Shown here piece after piece: positions 51,257 through 60,577 of a stretch of DNA of 64,000 nt. How positions within the stretch are numbered: the first letter of the stretch is position 1; each line of letters opens with the position of its first letter. Origin of the DNA: Longitalea arenae (GTDB lineage Bacteria > Bacteroidota > Bacteroidia > Chitinophagales > Chitinophagaceae); assembly GCF_016924755.1 (NCBI RefSeq), contig NZ_JAFFJX010000020.1, positions 32,508 to 96,507 of the forward strand. Direction: 5' to 3'. Made by a program: the position numbers and the translations under genes. The notes beneath the pieces are model-generated. The model saw only the letters and a list, made by a program, of their open reading frames with translations. It did no database searches and was not told the DNA's origin.

Positions 51257-51829
51257 ATGAGCTATAAATTTTCAGCTGAAGAAGCAGGTATAACACCACA
51301 TCATGTTGAAATTGAGACCTATAATCCGGATTGGCAGAAAATGGCGCAGGAGATTTCAGTTCAACTAAAAAATTCACTGGGGGAGAATTGCAACGCTGTT
51401 GAGCATATCGGTTCTACGTCTGTCCCGGGGCTGGCTGCAAAACCGGTTATCGACCTGATCCCTATTGTAAACAGCCTTGTATTACTGGATGATCAAAGAA
51501 AGCAGATTGAGGAACTGGGATATAAATGGCACGGTGAGTTTGGGATAAAAGGCCGGCGTTTCTGTACTTATACGAACCCGGCAGGTAAACGTTTGATCCA
51601 CCTTCATTTTTTTGAAAAAGGATTTGAGGCCATTACACGCCATTTGGCATTCAGGGATTATCTGAAAGCGCATGCGGCCATTGCCCGGGCCTACGAAGCC
51701 GAAAAAAGGCGGGCAGCACAGCTTCATAGGAATGACTCACTGGCTTATAACGATGAAAAAGCTGCCTGGGTAAAGCAACATGAAAAAGAAGCGCTGAGCT
51801 GGTATCAGCGCCAGCAACGCACAGTTTGA
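51257..51829 (+). CDS. GrpB family protein (nucleotidyltransferase fold)
   Basis: The 190-residue protein contains the GrpB/UPF0157 core: Glu-His-Ile-Gly-Ser-Thr-Ser-Val-Pro-Gly-Leu-Ala-Ala-Lys-Pro-Val-Ile-Asp at about 54-72, which resembles the active site of the Pol-beta nucleotidyltransferase superfamily, and Arg-Leu-Ile-His-Leu-His near 114. The C-terminal third is a basic helix rich in Arg and Glu. The reaction is unknown. A TAATTTTA element at 51243-51250 could be a weak -7 box with little leader. Confidence 0.9.
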   Translation: MSYKFSAEEAGITPHHVEIETYNPDWQKMAQEISVQLKNSLGENCNAVEHIGSTSVPGLAAKPVIDLIPIVNSLVLLDDQRKQIEELGYKWHGEFGIKGRRFCTYTNPAGKRLIHLHFFEKGFEAITRHLAFRDYLKAHAAIARAYEAEKRRAAQLHRNDSLAYNDEKAAWVKQHEKEALSWYQRQQRTV

Positions 51830-51855
51830 CTTAACACATGGCAGCAATCGTCCGT

Positions 51856-53094
51856 TTATTTTTTTGCAAAAGAAAATATATTGATCGTTCCATTATTGTA
51901 ACTACATACCCAGGCTTCCAGTTTGTTGTCGTCTTCGAAAATATCCACACCTACAGGGTGCCCTTTGCAGGAAAGAGACGCCAGCCGGGTGAAGCTGTTA
52001 TCATTAATCTTGAACACTTCTACTTTGTCGCTGCTATAGCAGGTTACAAATAAGAACTTGTTGTTCTTAGAAAGCGCAATGGTACGGGGTTGTGCTGGGG
52101 TAGCGGCGGTAAACAATGTTTTGCCGCTTATGGGATCAATACAGGCAATTCTCGCCAGCCTGTTGTAAGAGACCAACAGCCGGCCATTATTGGCTAATAC
52201 GATATGACGTGGATTGGATGCAACGGGGATCTCCGATTCCTTAACCCAGGTATCATTGTTTATGACAGCAATGCTGGCACCGCCCATGATGGCTACATAG
52301 GATCTTTTCCGCTGGTCATCTACCACAATCCCTCTTGGAATGGCAGAAACCGGAAGGGTGTTCACCGTTTTCGCATAGGGGAAGGCTGCAGTATCTGTAG
52401 CTAACACGCTCACGCTATGGGAATGCCAGTTGCTTACCAGCAGATGTTTGCTGTCTGCCGTACGGGCAATAATTTTTGGGGTAAGGCCTGTAGCAACAAC
52501 CGGTACCTGTATTGAATCTTTGATCGTAGAACCGGTATATTCTATATAGACCTTTTTTCGTTTCCATTTTTTAGTGGAGCTGTCTGTCTTGTAAGCACTG
52601 AGCGGTTCTGTAGGAATAGGTACAATGCTTGCCGCATTATGCAGCGAAACCCAAAGTAATTTGTCGTCATGACTGAGGCAGGCCTCTACCGGCTTTTCCT
52701 CAAAGCTTGGCATGGGTTTATTGGTTTCATAATCCCAGCCGGTACCTTCCGTGGGTTTGAATTTAAATTCCCGTTGTATCATTCTGCTGGCCTGGTCAAA
52801 TTCATAGATGCTCATGCCCTCGAGGTTCATGGCGTATAATTTTTGGCCCGTTTTGTTGAATAGAACGGACTTAGTGCCGGGGGCTGCTTTTATGTGTTCC
52901 CTTTTTTGATAGATCAGTTGGGTATATGACGTTGAGGGGTGCGCCGAAATAGTATCATTGTAGATGCGCTGGCCCATACTCGTTTTACTGCTGCTGTCAG
53001 TAGGGAGACGATTAGCCAGGAGCATGTGATGGGGTCCCTGGGCACTGCAGTGAATACATAGGAATAGGAATGTGATAAGCACGTGCGCTTTCAT
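51856..53094 (-). CDS. Exported YncE-like beta-propeller protein
   Basis: The 412-residue protein has a signal peptide (Val-Leu-Ile-Thr-Phe-Leu-Phe-Leu-Cys-Ile-His-Cys-Ser-Ala-Gln). I chose the ATG at 53094 at the signal peptide; an open frame continues 99 bases upstream without one. The mature chain has repeated Asp-Ser-Lys-His-Leu-Leu-Val-Ser-Asn-Trp, Ser-Val-Leu-Ala-Thr-Asp and Asn-Pro-Arg-His-Ile-Val-Leu-Ala-Asn-Asn-Gly-Arg motifs of YncE-type seven-bladed propellers. Such proteins bind DNA or partner proteins in some cases; here the role is unknown. Convergent with grpB, 26 bases apart. Confidence 0.85.
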   Translation of the reverse strand: MKAHVLITFLFLCIHCSAQGPHHMLLANRLPTDSSSKTSMGQRIYNDTISAHPSTSYTQLIYQKREHIKAAPGTKSVLFNKTGQKLYAMNLEGMSIYEFDQASRMIQREFKFKPTEGTGWDYETNKPMPSFEEKPVEACLSHDDKLLWVSLHNAASIVPIPTEPLSAYKTDSSTKKWKRKKVYIEYTGSTIKDSIQVPVVATGLTPKIIARTADSKHLLVSNWHSHSVSVLATDTAAFPYAKTVNTLPVSAIPRGIVVDDQRKRSYVAIMGGASIAVINNDTWVKESEIPVASNPRHIVLANNGRLLVSYNRLARIACIDPISGKTLFTAATPAQPRTIALSKNNKFLFVTCYSSDKVEVFKINDNSFTRLASLSCKGHPVGVDIFEDDNKLEAWVCSYNNGTINIFSFAKK

Positions 53095-53391
53095 TTGACG
53101 GATTTTTTCATCCAGGCTATATGCGTCCTTCGCTGTATAGGTTGGATGTGATTTTAGGGGTATAAAAAAAGGACAAGGCGGAAATGCATCCACGTTGTCC
53201 TCTCTGATGAATCAAAGATATAATAATTCGGATCATTCTCTAAGAAGATCTGAAAAGATTTCCGGATTTATTTGTTTGGGCAATGAGTTCATACCTGCTT
53301 ATGGGTATTTAGCGTAAAACAATATGATAATTGTCGGAAAAACAACCAGGGCCTCATAGTATAATACCTAGCGCAAATATGCAATTTTACT

Positions 53392-53673
53392 TTACGACTG
53401 TTTATACAGCACCATACCGGCATGGTATAATACGCCATTGATAAATTCACCATCTGCTGTAAAGCCGGTATCGTCTTTGTAATCAATGTGATTGCCTTTT
53501 ATCCAATAGCTTCCCTGGTAGGCGCTCTTGCGGCTGCCTCTTGCTTCATCATATCTGTTGTTTGGCAACAATTCATGCCGGATATAACCATCTGCCGTCA
53601 CCCACATACCAATGTATTCCTTTGTTTGCTCGATGGTTGTTGTATTTTCAATCTTTTCTTTTGCTGTGTTCAT
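53392..53673 (-). CDS. Atu4866 domain-containing protein
   Basis: The 93-residue product has the family core Tyr-Ile-Gly-Met-Trp-Val-Thr-Ala-Asp-Gly-Tyr-Ile-Arg-His-Glu-Leu-Leu-Pro (about 20-37), Arg-Tyr-Asp-Glu-Ala-Arg-Gly and Asp-Asp-Thr-Gly-Phe-Thr-Ala-Asp-Gly-Glu-Phe. I chose the ATG at 53673; the frame continues upstream to 53757 without supporting features. These small beta proteins are often near redox or quinone genes, but function is unknown. Confidence 0.88.
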   Translation of the reverse strand: MNTAKEKIENTTTIEQTKEYIGMWVTADGYIRHELLPNNRYDEARGSRKSAYQGSYWIKGNHIDYKDDTGFTADGEFINGVLYHAGMVLYKQS

Positions 53674-53848
53674 AATTGATAATTTTTGTTGAGGCAAAGT
53701 TATCAGGCAAACAGGGGTGGTGTTAACGAGAAACAAACAGCTTTTTGTAAAATTCAAACAATTGGCAGCCGTCCCTTAACATAATTAATGGGTTGGTAGT
53801 TGCAAACAAGCAGGAAGAGCTTTAATTTGCCTGTCAAAATCTGATTGG

Positions 53849-54325
53849 ATGATTGAAAGTGCCAGCAATTCTGTAACGCTCCGCTTCCTGGCGGAACCTT
53901 CTGACGTTAATTTTGGCGGTAAAGTACATGGAGGCGCTGTAATGAAATGGATTGACCAGGCAGGTTATGCCTGTGCAGCCAATTGGAGCGGACAATATTG
54001 TGTCACCGTATATGTGGGTGGTATCCGTTTCTTCAAACCCATTTCTATTGGGGATATGGTGGAGATTACGGCTACTATCATTTATACGGGTAACTCCAGT
54101 ATGCATATCGCGATCAATGTGCAGGCTGGCAACCCACGTCGTAAAGACAAGGTAAAAACCACTCATTGTGTGATGGTATTCGCGGCGGTGGATGATAATG
54201 GCAAAACAGTGCCTGTTCCCAAATGGGTACCAGAAACACCCGCTGCTATTGAAATGGAGCATTATGCGAAGAAGTTAATGGCCTTGCGGCAGGATATTGA
54301 AGATGAGATGAAGCCGTATATGTGA
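53849..54325 (+). CDS. Acyl-CoA thioesterase, YciA/BFIT hotdog-fold type
   Basis: The 158-residue protein has the single hotdog fold with Val-Asn-Phe-Gly-Gly-Lys-Val-His-Gly-Gly-Ala-Val-Met-Lys-Trp-Ile-Asp at about 22-38, where the Asp is the catalytic residue of the family, and Ile-Tyr-Thr-Gly-Asn-Ser-Ser-Met-His near 83. These hexameric enzymes hydrolyse short- to medium-chain acyl-CoA esters and may control the free CoA pool. Single gene between the Atu4866 and AraC genes. Confidence 0.93.
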   Translation: MIESASNSVTLRFLAEPSDVNFGGKVHGGAVMKWIDQAGYACAANWSGQYCVTVYVGGIRFFKPISIGDMVEITATIIYTGNSSMHIAINVQAGNPRRKDKVKTTHCVMVFAAVDDNGKTVPVPKWVPETPAAIEMEHYAKKLMALRQDIEDEMKPYM

Positions 54326-54439
54326 GTTCTGCTACTGTCGATGAATAAGTGATCGCTAAAAAGGGCAATTGGGCGCAGTCACTTTAATAGGTACGGTATC
54401 CCACATTCAACCCTCGACTATCCATCAAGAACCACATTT

Positions 54440-55357
54440 TTAATTGAATGATTGCCGGAACTCCAACGGGGATAGATTGGTTTTGCTCTTGAACAGTTTG
54501 CTGAACGATTGTGAGTGTTCAAAGCCAAGTTCATAAGCTATTTCGCTTACCGACAGATTGGTCGTGGATAATTTTTCTTTGGCTTTATCGATGAGTTTAT
54601 TGTGAATGTGATGTTGTGTCGATTGTCCTGTTAAGGACTTTAATAAACTGCCGAGGTAGTTAGGTGACACATTCAATAAGCCCGCGATCTGCTGCGCACT
54701 GGGTAAGCCTTTCTCAATCAGATCATCACTATTAAAGCAATCATCTAGTATTTTCTCCAGCCTTTCCAGTATCTGGTGGCTGCTTTTTTTACGGGTAATG
54801 AACTGTCTTTGATAAAATCGTTCGCAATAATTGAGGAGCAGTTCAATTTGAGCAATGATAATGCTCTGACTGAATTTATCGATGTTGGAATGATATTCCC
54901 GCTGAATTTGTTGCATCAGTTCCGTGATAATGGTCTCTTCTTTCTCAGACATAAATAATGCCTCATTGACCCCGTAGCCAAAAAACTCGTATTGTTTGAT
55001 CTTTGTAGTTAACGGCGTATTCCATAAAAATTCCGGATCGATAAACAGCAGTATGCCTGTCGGCCTTTCTTTTTGTTTTTCGATGGTTAGGTGAACTACC
55101 TGTCCCGGTGCAACAAATGACATCAGTCCCTCATCAAAATCGTACTGTTGCTGCCCATAACGGAACTTGCCCTGAATGTTCCGTTTCAATCCGATTGAAT
55201 AAAAGTTTTGCACCCAGCTGATTTCCTTTTCGTCGGTCTGGTATTCAACCAACCCATAATCCACCAGGCTTACCAACGGATGTTCGGGTTTTGGCAAATT
55301 ACTTATCTTATGAAATTCGCTGATGGTATTGAATGTATGAATGGCTTTCTTTTTCAT
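54440..55357 (-). CDS. AraC family transcriptional regulator
   Basis: The 305-residue protein has an N-terminal cupin-like sensor (about 20-170; Val-Ala-Pro-Gly-Gln-Val-Val-His-Leu) and a C-terminal double HTH (about 200-305): Gln-Ile-Ala-Gly-Leu-Leu-Asn-Val-Ser-Pro-Asn-Tyr-Leu in the first helix pair and Glu-Ile-Ala-Tyr-Glu-Leu-Gly-Phe-Glu-His-Ser-Gln-Ser-Phe-Ser-Lys-Leu-Phe-Lys in the second. The SDR gene directly upstream on the same strand is a likely target. A terminator stem-loop separates the two. Confidence 0.93.
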   Translation of the reverse strand: MKKKAIHTFNTISEFHKISNLPKPEHPLVSLVDYGLVEYQTDEKEISWVQNFYSIGLKRNIQGKFRYGQQQYDFDEGLMSFVAPGQVVHLTIEKQKERPTGILLFIDPEFLWNTPLTTKIKQYEFFGYGVNEALFMSEKEETIITELMQQIQREYHSNIDKFSQSIIIAQIELLLNYCERFYQRQFITRKKSSHQILERLEKILDDCFNSDDLIEKGLPSAQQIAGLLNVSPNYLGSLLKSLTGQSTQHHIHNKLIDKAKEKLSTTNLSVSEIAYELGFEHSQSFSKLFKSKTNLSPLEFRQSFN

Positions 55358-55367
55358 AAGTATAATA

Positions 55368-55399
55368 AAGATAGAGCTGGTTTTTATTAGCTCTATCTT
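55368..55399 (-). terminator. Terminator after the SDR gene
   Basis: A perfect 11-bp stem (AAGATAGAGCT at 55368-55378 and AGCTCTATCTT at 55389-55399) between the SDR stop (55411) and the AraC start (55357). On the minus strand it is followed by TATTATA, so it terminates SDR transcription. Confidence 0.7.
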
Positions 55400-55410
55400 G
55401 TTTAGCTAAA

Positions 55411-56247
55411 TTAATAATCTGTTGACTTACTTAATGCTTCATTGGCGCTCAGCTCATTTTTTAACGCTTCCATTTTATTGTTCGCCATTCCGTACGAGTC
55501 GCTACCCATAAAGAAATGTAGTGGCGGATTTTGACTTTCCGCTAGTTTAATAAAGGCAAGCGCAGCCTTTTCCGGATCGCCCGGCTGGTTGCCAGGAATA
55601 TCTTCAATATGTGCCCGGTCAAGTTCCCTGGCTTCCTTATAATCTGCGATCGGTTTTTCGGCGAAGCGCAGCGATCCCTTAAGCAAAAAATTGGTTTTGA
55701 AATAGCCAGGATAAACAACCGTAGTGGTAATTCCCATAGATTTCGTCTCCGCTGCCAAAGCTTCGCTTAATCCGGCAACCGCAAATTTAGTGGCGTTGTA
55801 AATACCCCAGCCCGGAAATTGGCCTTCAAATCCCGCAATAGAAGAGATGTTAATAAATTGCCCTGACCTTTTGTTGCGAAAATGAGGCATAACATTTCTG
55901 ATAACATTCAGTAACCCGAATATATTGGCATCAAAGTTTTCACGGGACTCCTTGTCGCTCAGCTCTTCCAGGGTTCCCAATTGACCGTAACCTGCATTGT
56001 TGACGACAACGTCTATGCTTCCGAATACGGCAAGCGTCTTTGTAATGCCGTCGTTTACACTTTTTTCGTCTACTACATTTACTTCCAGGGGAAGAAAGTT
56101 TTCGGAAGATCCAACTTCTTTTTTCAGGCTTTCCACAGTTCTTGAGGTAGCTGCTACTTTATAGCCTTCATTCAGCAGTCTTTTCACGAGGCTTAAGCCA
56201 AGACCTTTGGATGCTCCGGTAACAAACCATACTTTTTTAGTGCTCAT
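55411..56247 (-). CDS. Short-chain dehydrogenase/reductase (classical SDR)
   Basis: The 278-residue protein has the nucleotide loop Thr-Gly-Ala-Ser-Lys-Gly-Leu-Gly (10-17), Asn-Asn-Ala-Gly (83-86), Ser136, Tyr150 and Lys154 of the catalytic Tyr-x-x-x-Lys motif, and a C-terminal lid. The Ser/Arg pair after strand 2 (Thr-Ser-Arg) favours NADP. The substrate is unknown. It lies upstream of the AraC regulator on the same strand, a layout in which AraC-type regulators often control SDR enzymes in Bacteroidota. Confidence 0.94.
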   Translation of the reverse strand: MSTKKVWFVTGASKGLGLSLVKRLLNEGYKVAATSRTVESLKKEVGSSENFLPLEVNVVDEKSVNDGITKTLAVFGSIDVVVNNAGYGQLGTLEELSDKESRENFDANIFGLLNVIRNVMPHFRNKRSGQFINISSIAGFEGQFPGWGIYNATKFAVAGLSEALAAETKSMGITTTVVYPGYFKTNFLLKGSLRFAEKPIADYKEARELDRAHIEDIPGNQPGDPEKAALAFIKLAESQNPPLHFFMGSDSYGMANNKMEALKNELSANEALSKSTDY

Positions 56248-56459
56248 TTTTAAAACATTTAATTGTTAATGATTACCACAAAGTTGAAGTATGGAGAATG
56301 CGCCGATGTAGCTGAATCACTCATTGTTGTAGCCAAATCCTGCTGACAAAACTGAATACTTAAAAATAATACGGGATCCGAAGGTGTTTCATTCGTTTAC
56401 ACGTTGCATATCATAGAATTGGCAGCGAACTAATGTTTGCTGATGGCTTCTGAGAAAGC

Positions 56460-56497
56460 AAAATGGATTGCATCGCATGGTGGATGCAATCCATTTT
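56460..56497 (-). terminator. Strong terminator after the PKD esterase gene
   Basis: A perfect 15-bp stem (56460-56474 with 56483-56497), loop of 8 bases and T/A flanks, 12 bases past the minus-strand stop codon at 56509. Confidence 0.85.
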
Positions 56498-56508
56498 AAG
56501 GGATGGGT

Positions 56509-58281
56509 TTATTCTTTTATAAATGTGGTGGTATATCTTTTCCCGTTTAGTTTTATCTCAACGTAATATAACCCCGTCTTTAAACCGGCGACATTAACGC
56601 TCTTCTGGAATAATGCTCCCTGTTTGTTAGAAGATTCGTTTCTGATGAGTGCTCCATTCACGTCATACACCCTGATCGTTAACTGTCCGGTTTCCTTACC
56701 ACTCAGTCTTAGGTTGACCAGCTTTTGTGCAGGATTGGGATAACTGGAAATTGTTAATGTTTTAAGCTTCGAATTATCGTTCGCAACAGTTTCATCGGAA
56801 AGCCGCACTGCAAATGCTGAAGAATTAACCGTGATCGTTACGGTATCCCAGTCATACGTAAGCTCGTTGTCCCTGACCTGAACCTGGAAACGGTATACAC
56901 CAGCTACGAGATTGGAGATTGTAGGAGATGTTACAAATTGATTCGAGATCGTATAAGTTCCGGGCCCATCAATGAAACTCCAGAGGCGTCCGGCAATGAA
57001 TCCGTCTGTATCTGTAGATGCACTGCTGCTTACCTGCACTGCGTTCGTTGGCAAAGTGATTACCTTGTCGGTTCCTGCACTCGCTACTGGTGGAGTATTA
57101 GTGCCCGCCACTACGGTGATAATAATGGTGTCTTTGTCGATGGACGCCCTGTTATCAACAACATTCAGCTCAAATTTATATTGCCCCGTTACAGTGAGAC
57201 CTGTAACATCGGTTTGACTACTGGGGCCAAAAGCACTTGTAAAAGAAATGTTCGCACCGGCGGGTTTGCTGACTACTTTCCATACATACCGGACAATGCT
57301 GCCATCTGCATCAGTGGATGCCGCCCCAGTTAGCCTGGTCATTCCGGGGTTTGCATGAATGCTGTAATCGCTGCCTGCATTAGCGAGGGGTAATACATTT
57401 ACCGCAAGACTTTTATTTTGGCCCAGAAACCATTCGTAGATATTGACGATACCTTCATATCCGCCTGTGGCAAGGCTGCTGTCATAGACACGGCCCCATA
57501 CATTATGTCCGCCGGTTTGCCAGAGCGTCATCAATGCCTTTACAGCAGGTGGAGGGAGTGGGTTGGAAGGGTGAACCCCATTTATGCGCTCCACTGCTGC
57601 TTCATCTGAACGATAAGGAGCTATTGAATCATCCTTTGCATGAAAGGCCCAGTAAGGTAAATTCGCGGCGCGGACATACGATTCAAATTGACCACTTGGT
57701 GCATAGCCAGGAATGGCGTAGTGAGAAGGCGAGCAAATGGGTGCTGCAGCCGCCAGTTTTTTAGCATTGCCCGGTGCCATGGATAAATAATGCTGGGTGC
57801 CTCCTCCACCCATACTTAAACCAGTAAGGTAAATCCGGTTAGTATCTACTTTTAAAGTTCGTTTCGCATAGGCTATAATAGAGTCCACGTAGTCAGTATA
57901 CCAATGCCCTATGCTGGCATCACCGGGGCGGCTTGTCCTGCTCATGGGTGACAGAACAATAAAGGTATCGGTAACTCCGGCCCAGGTATATTTCATGATA
58001 TTGCCAATGGCTACCTGACGGGCCGGTCCGAAGTTGTCAATGTCAAAAAGGTCTGCACCATTATTACTACGTTCTCCTATGCCATGAAGAAATATGATCA
58101 TAGGATACTTGTGGGTATTGCCTGCGATGCTGTGGCCTGAAGGCCGGTATTCCAGGAAATGCAGCGTATCACCATTCTTGTCAAACATAAATTTTCGTAC
58201 GTTTTGCGCATACATGGTTTGGATGAAGGTGATTGCAAAGAATAAAAAGACCGTGGCTCGAAGCAGAATGGTTTTTTTCAT
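56509..58281 (-). CDS. Secreted esterase with PKD domains and a type IX sorting domain
   Basis: The 590-residue protein has a signal peptide (cleavage near Met-Tyr-Ala-Gln, residue 26), an alpha/beta-hydrolase of the same broad family as the tandem esterase at 14.5 kb (oxyanion His-Gly 66-67, Ser156 in Gly-Leu-Ser-Met-Gly-Gly, Asp218, His259 in Gly-Gly-His-Asn), two PKD domains at about 300-395 and 397-490 (Ala-Asn-Ala-Gly-Ser-Asp, Ala-Ser-Ala-Gly-Thr-Asp), and a C-terminal type A sorting domain (Leu-Lys-Thr-Gly-Leu-Tyr-Tyr-Val-Glu-Ile). It is exported by the type IX system and likely acts on polymers outside the cell. Substrate unknown. Confidence 0.92.
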   Translation of the reverse strand: MKKTILLRATVFLFFAITFIQTMYAQNVRKFMFDKNGDTLHFLEYRPSGHSIAGNTHKYPMIIFLHGIGERSNNGADLFDIDNFGPARQVAIGNIMKYTWAGVTDTFIVLSPMSRTSRPGDASIGHWYTDYVDSIIAYAKRTLKVDTNRIYLTGLSMGGGGTQHYLSMAPGNAKKLAAAAPICSPSHYAIPGYAPSGQFESYVRAANLPYWAFHAKDDSIAPYRSDEAAVERINGVHPSNPLPPPAVKALMTLWQTGGHNVWGRVYDSSLATGGYEGIVNIYEWFLGQNKSLAVNVLPLANAGSDYSIHANPGMTRLTGAASTDADGSIVRYVWKVVSKPAGANISFTSAFGPSSQTDVTGLTVTGQYKFELNVVDNRASIDKDTIIITVVAGTNTPPVASAGTDKVITLPTNAVQVSSSASTDTDGFIAGRLWSFIDGPGTYTISNQFVTSPTISNLVAGVYRFQVQVRDNELTYDWDTVTITVNSSAFAVRLSDETVANDNSKLKTLTISSYPNPAQKLVNLRLSGKETGQLTIRVYDVNGALIRNESSNKQGALFQKSVNVAGLKTGLYYVEIKLNGKRYTTTFIKE

Positions 58282-58811
58282 AATGCAAAGTTTATGGTTA
58301 ATGATAGTGAAAACATTGTTTGCTTTCAGATAGGATTTAAAATAATCAAAGTCTAAACTGAGAGTATGGAATAAAATACATGTAGGCCATGATGTTATAC
58401 GGTCTTTTTACCGGGGTGACCGTTTCAGTTAGTTCCAAGGTAACATTTTATAATGATCCATAGAAAAGTGTTTTTCACCTTTTCACGTTGCGGAGCAAAA
58501 GAAAGTGATATTCATCCATGCACTATCCGAATTTATGAAACCTACCAGGCAGAGGAAAAGCGAATGCCGGATCCGATATGCGTTATATGTAATTTGACCG
58601 TCAACTTTAAACCAATCAAAACCATAATCTATGAAGTCCAGGAATACCCAAAATTGCATCAACGGAAGTTGAAGTAGTTGCAATGATACAAAAAAAGTCA
58701 TTGAGGGATTAAACAAGATAAATGGGACCCGCGAACATGGAGTTAAGGAAGGAGTGATTTAACTTTAGTCTATGAAGTTGATTAATTGACATCCTTTTAA
58801 ACAAATAGAGT
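58282..58811. other. Long intergenic region, AT-rich, no gene supported
   Basis: About 530 bases between the esterase start and the BNR-repeat gene. Small open frames on both strands do not carry recognised motifs or start signals. I see no tRNA, repeat or strong palindrome in it. Confidence 0.4.
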
Positions 58812-59837
58812 ATGGAACTGCCAGCAGCACCAAGACATTTGGTTGTAGTGGTTTTAATTATCCTAAGCGTTTGTTTTGGACAAACCGGAAAAAATACAAA
58901 ATCCCTTTTGTACAATGATTTTCGGTTAATCAACTATTCGAGTGGCGTGGTCTATTTTTCTTATGATAACGGATTAACCTGGCATGACAAAAGCTCAGGA
59001 TTGCCATCAACAGTTAATATTGGTTTGGGTGGAATTGCCGTTTCGGGAAACAAACTTGCACTTATCTCAAAAGATAGTGGATTGTACTTTTTCAATACAC
59101 AGGAAGACAAGTGGCTTAATATTGGCACCGACAAACAATTAATAGAAAATAATATGGGTGCTTTACTGTTCTTTAAAGACCACATATATGTAGGCACACA
59201 GTTAGGAGGTATTTTCCGGACGAAGGACGAAGGAAAAAGCTGGACAAAACTAAATATTGGTCTGGATAACCTGACAATCCGAAAACTTGCCGAAATAAAA
59301 AATAGGCTCTACGCAGCAACGAATTCGGGGCTTTATTCCTATAACGACTTGCTCAATCAATGGGAATTAGAATATGGAAATACGGCGCTACAAGTTAATG
59401 GTATAACAACTTTTGATGGAAGTATTTACATTGCTACAAATCAAGGTGCCTTTGCCTCACCAATCGGGAAAAAAGAGTGGAGGAAAATCTTATTAAATGG
59501 CGCTTTGCATAACATCAGTTCAGACAATAAGGCAATCTATGCAATGGTGTATAATGAGCTATTTTCATCTTTTGACAAGGGACAAACCTGGCATAGTATG
59601 CAAGCCGGATTACCTGCTCAATTGTATACATTTGATGTGATTAAAACCGGCAACACACTTTTAGCAGCACAATGGGACGGTGTATACAGAAGAAATACAG
59701 AAGCTCAGAACTGGGAAATATCAAGTAATGGGCTGCCTGAGAACATAGCTGTTACAAATATCCAAATGTATAGTAACATCATTGTTATTAGTGGAAACGA
59801 AAGAAAACTAAGAAAGGGGATGACCGCAGATAAATAA
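58812..59837 (+). CDS. BNR-repeat (sialidase-like) beta-propeller protein
   Basis: The 341-residue protein has a short hydrophobic N-terminus (Leu-Val-Val-Val-Val-Leu-Ile-Ile-Leu-Ser-Val-Cys-Phe-Gly) that could be a signal or lipoprotein signal, and several BNR/Asp-box repeats: Ser-Tyr-Asp-Asn-Gly-Leu-Thr-Trp (about 50), Thr-Lys-Asp-Glu-Gly-Lys-Ser-Trp and Ser-Phe-Asp-Lys-Gly-Gln-Thr-Trp. These form a six- or seven-bladed propeller as in sialidases and photosystem II assembly factors. No catalytic arginine triad can be claimed from the sequence. Codon usage looks more AT-rich than in most neighbours, hinting at recent acquisition. Confidence 0.78.
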   Translation: MELPAAPRHLVVVVLIILSVCFGQTGKNTKSLLYNDFRLINYSSGVVYFSYDNGLTWHDKSSGLPSTVNIGLGGIAVSGNKLALISKDSGLYFFNTQEDKWLNIGTDKQLIENNMGALLFFKDHIYVGTQLGGIFRTKDEGKSWTKLNIGLDNLTIRKLAEIKNRLYAATNSGLYSYNDLLNQWELEYGNTALQVNGITTFDGSIYIATNQGAFASPIGKKEWRKILLNGALHNISSDNKAIYAMVYNELFSSFDKGQTWHSMQAGLPAQLYTFDVIKTGNTLLAAQWDGVYRRNTEAQNWEISSNGLPENIAVTNIQMYSNIIVISGNERKLRKGMTADK

Positions 59838-59887
59838 GTTGCATTAAAAGGACGTGCCGCAGTATCCCCTGGTCTGATTGGCACAGG

Positions 59888-60536
59888 TTACTCGCTCCAT
59901 GGCCAATGAACAATAGCGTCGCAGAAGTTCTTTCTTTCAAAATTCGGTATCATGAAGGCACAGATGTCGGCATTGATCGTACCATAAGTGGTTTCAGGTT
60001 TGTGTTTGAACCCTTGAAAAAATGTAGGAATAATCTTCTTCTTAAAGTCAGCGTGGAAATTCTCTAACGATTTCTTCCCTGTTTTCTGCAGACAACTGGT
60101 CATATCCCCTGCCAACAACATCCAGAGCCACACCATAATTTAATAATGCAACTTCTGCCTCCTTATGGGGCGCAACCCCAGGTATCGTATGCAAGGCAAT
60201 AGCATCCCATACGAGCTGTAATGTTTGCTTCGGCATTCCATGGCTTTTGAGAAATTCACGGGCTGCATTCGCCCCGTCTACCTCAAAACATTTATCCGGA
60301 CTACCGTAATATGAAGTAAGCCCCAGATCATGAAAAGCCGCGCTGACATACAAGAGTTCAGGATCATACATGAACTTTCTTTGCTCGCCATTTAAAGAAG
60401 CAAATAAAAACGTACGCAAGGAATGGTTATACAAAAATTCGCTTCCATGTTCGAGCAATAATTCCGTAGCCTGACGGGCAATAATACTGTCAGGTATTTT
60501 AATACCGGCGACAGTTTTAGGCATCTTTGTTGTCAT
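59888..60536 (-). pseudogene. HD domain-containing protein, interrupted by a frameshift
   Basis: The first frame (60536 to about 60048, 162 residues) encodes an HD phosphohydrolase-type domain with Asn-His-Ser-Leu-Arg-Thr (about 37), Ala-Ala-Phe-His-Asp-Leu-Gly (about 66) and Ala-Ile-Ala-Leu-His-Thr (about 114). It then reads Val-Arg-Glu-Phe-Pro-Arg and stops. The expected rest continues in the next frame from about 60062 to 59888 (Ala-Asp-Phe-Lys-Lys-Lys, Gly-Phe-Lys-His-Lys-Pro-Glu-Thr-Thr-Tyr-Gly, Asn-Phe-Cys-Asp-Ala-Ile and a final Trp-Pro-Trp-Ser-Glu). A full product would have about 213 residues. It follows the carboxymuconolactone decarboxylase gene after 41 bases. A sequencing error is possible. 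Confidence 0.8.
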
Positions 60537-60577
60537 AACTTGTTATTTTAACCCATTAAAAATTACATAACGTCACA

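Noticed and set aside
53195..53391. Possible small RNA between the propeller and Atu4866 genes
   Set aside because: No stable inverted repeat followed by a T run, and no promoter-like element.
58453..58716. Small opposing open frames in the long gap
   Set aside because: Composition looks non-coding, and neither strand gives a recognisable protein or promoter.
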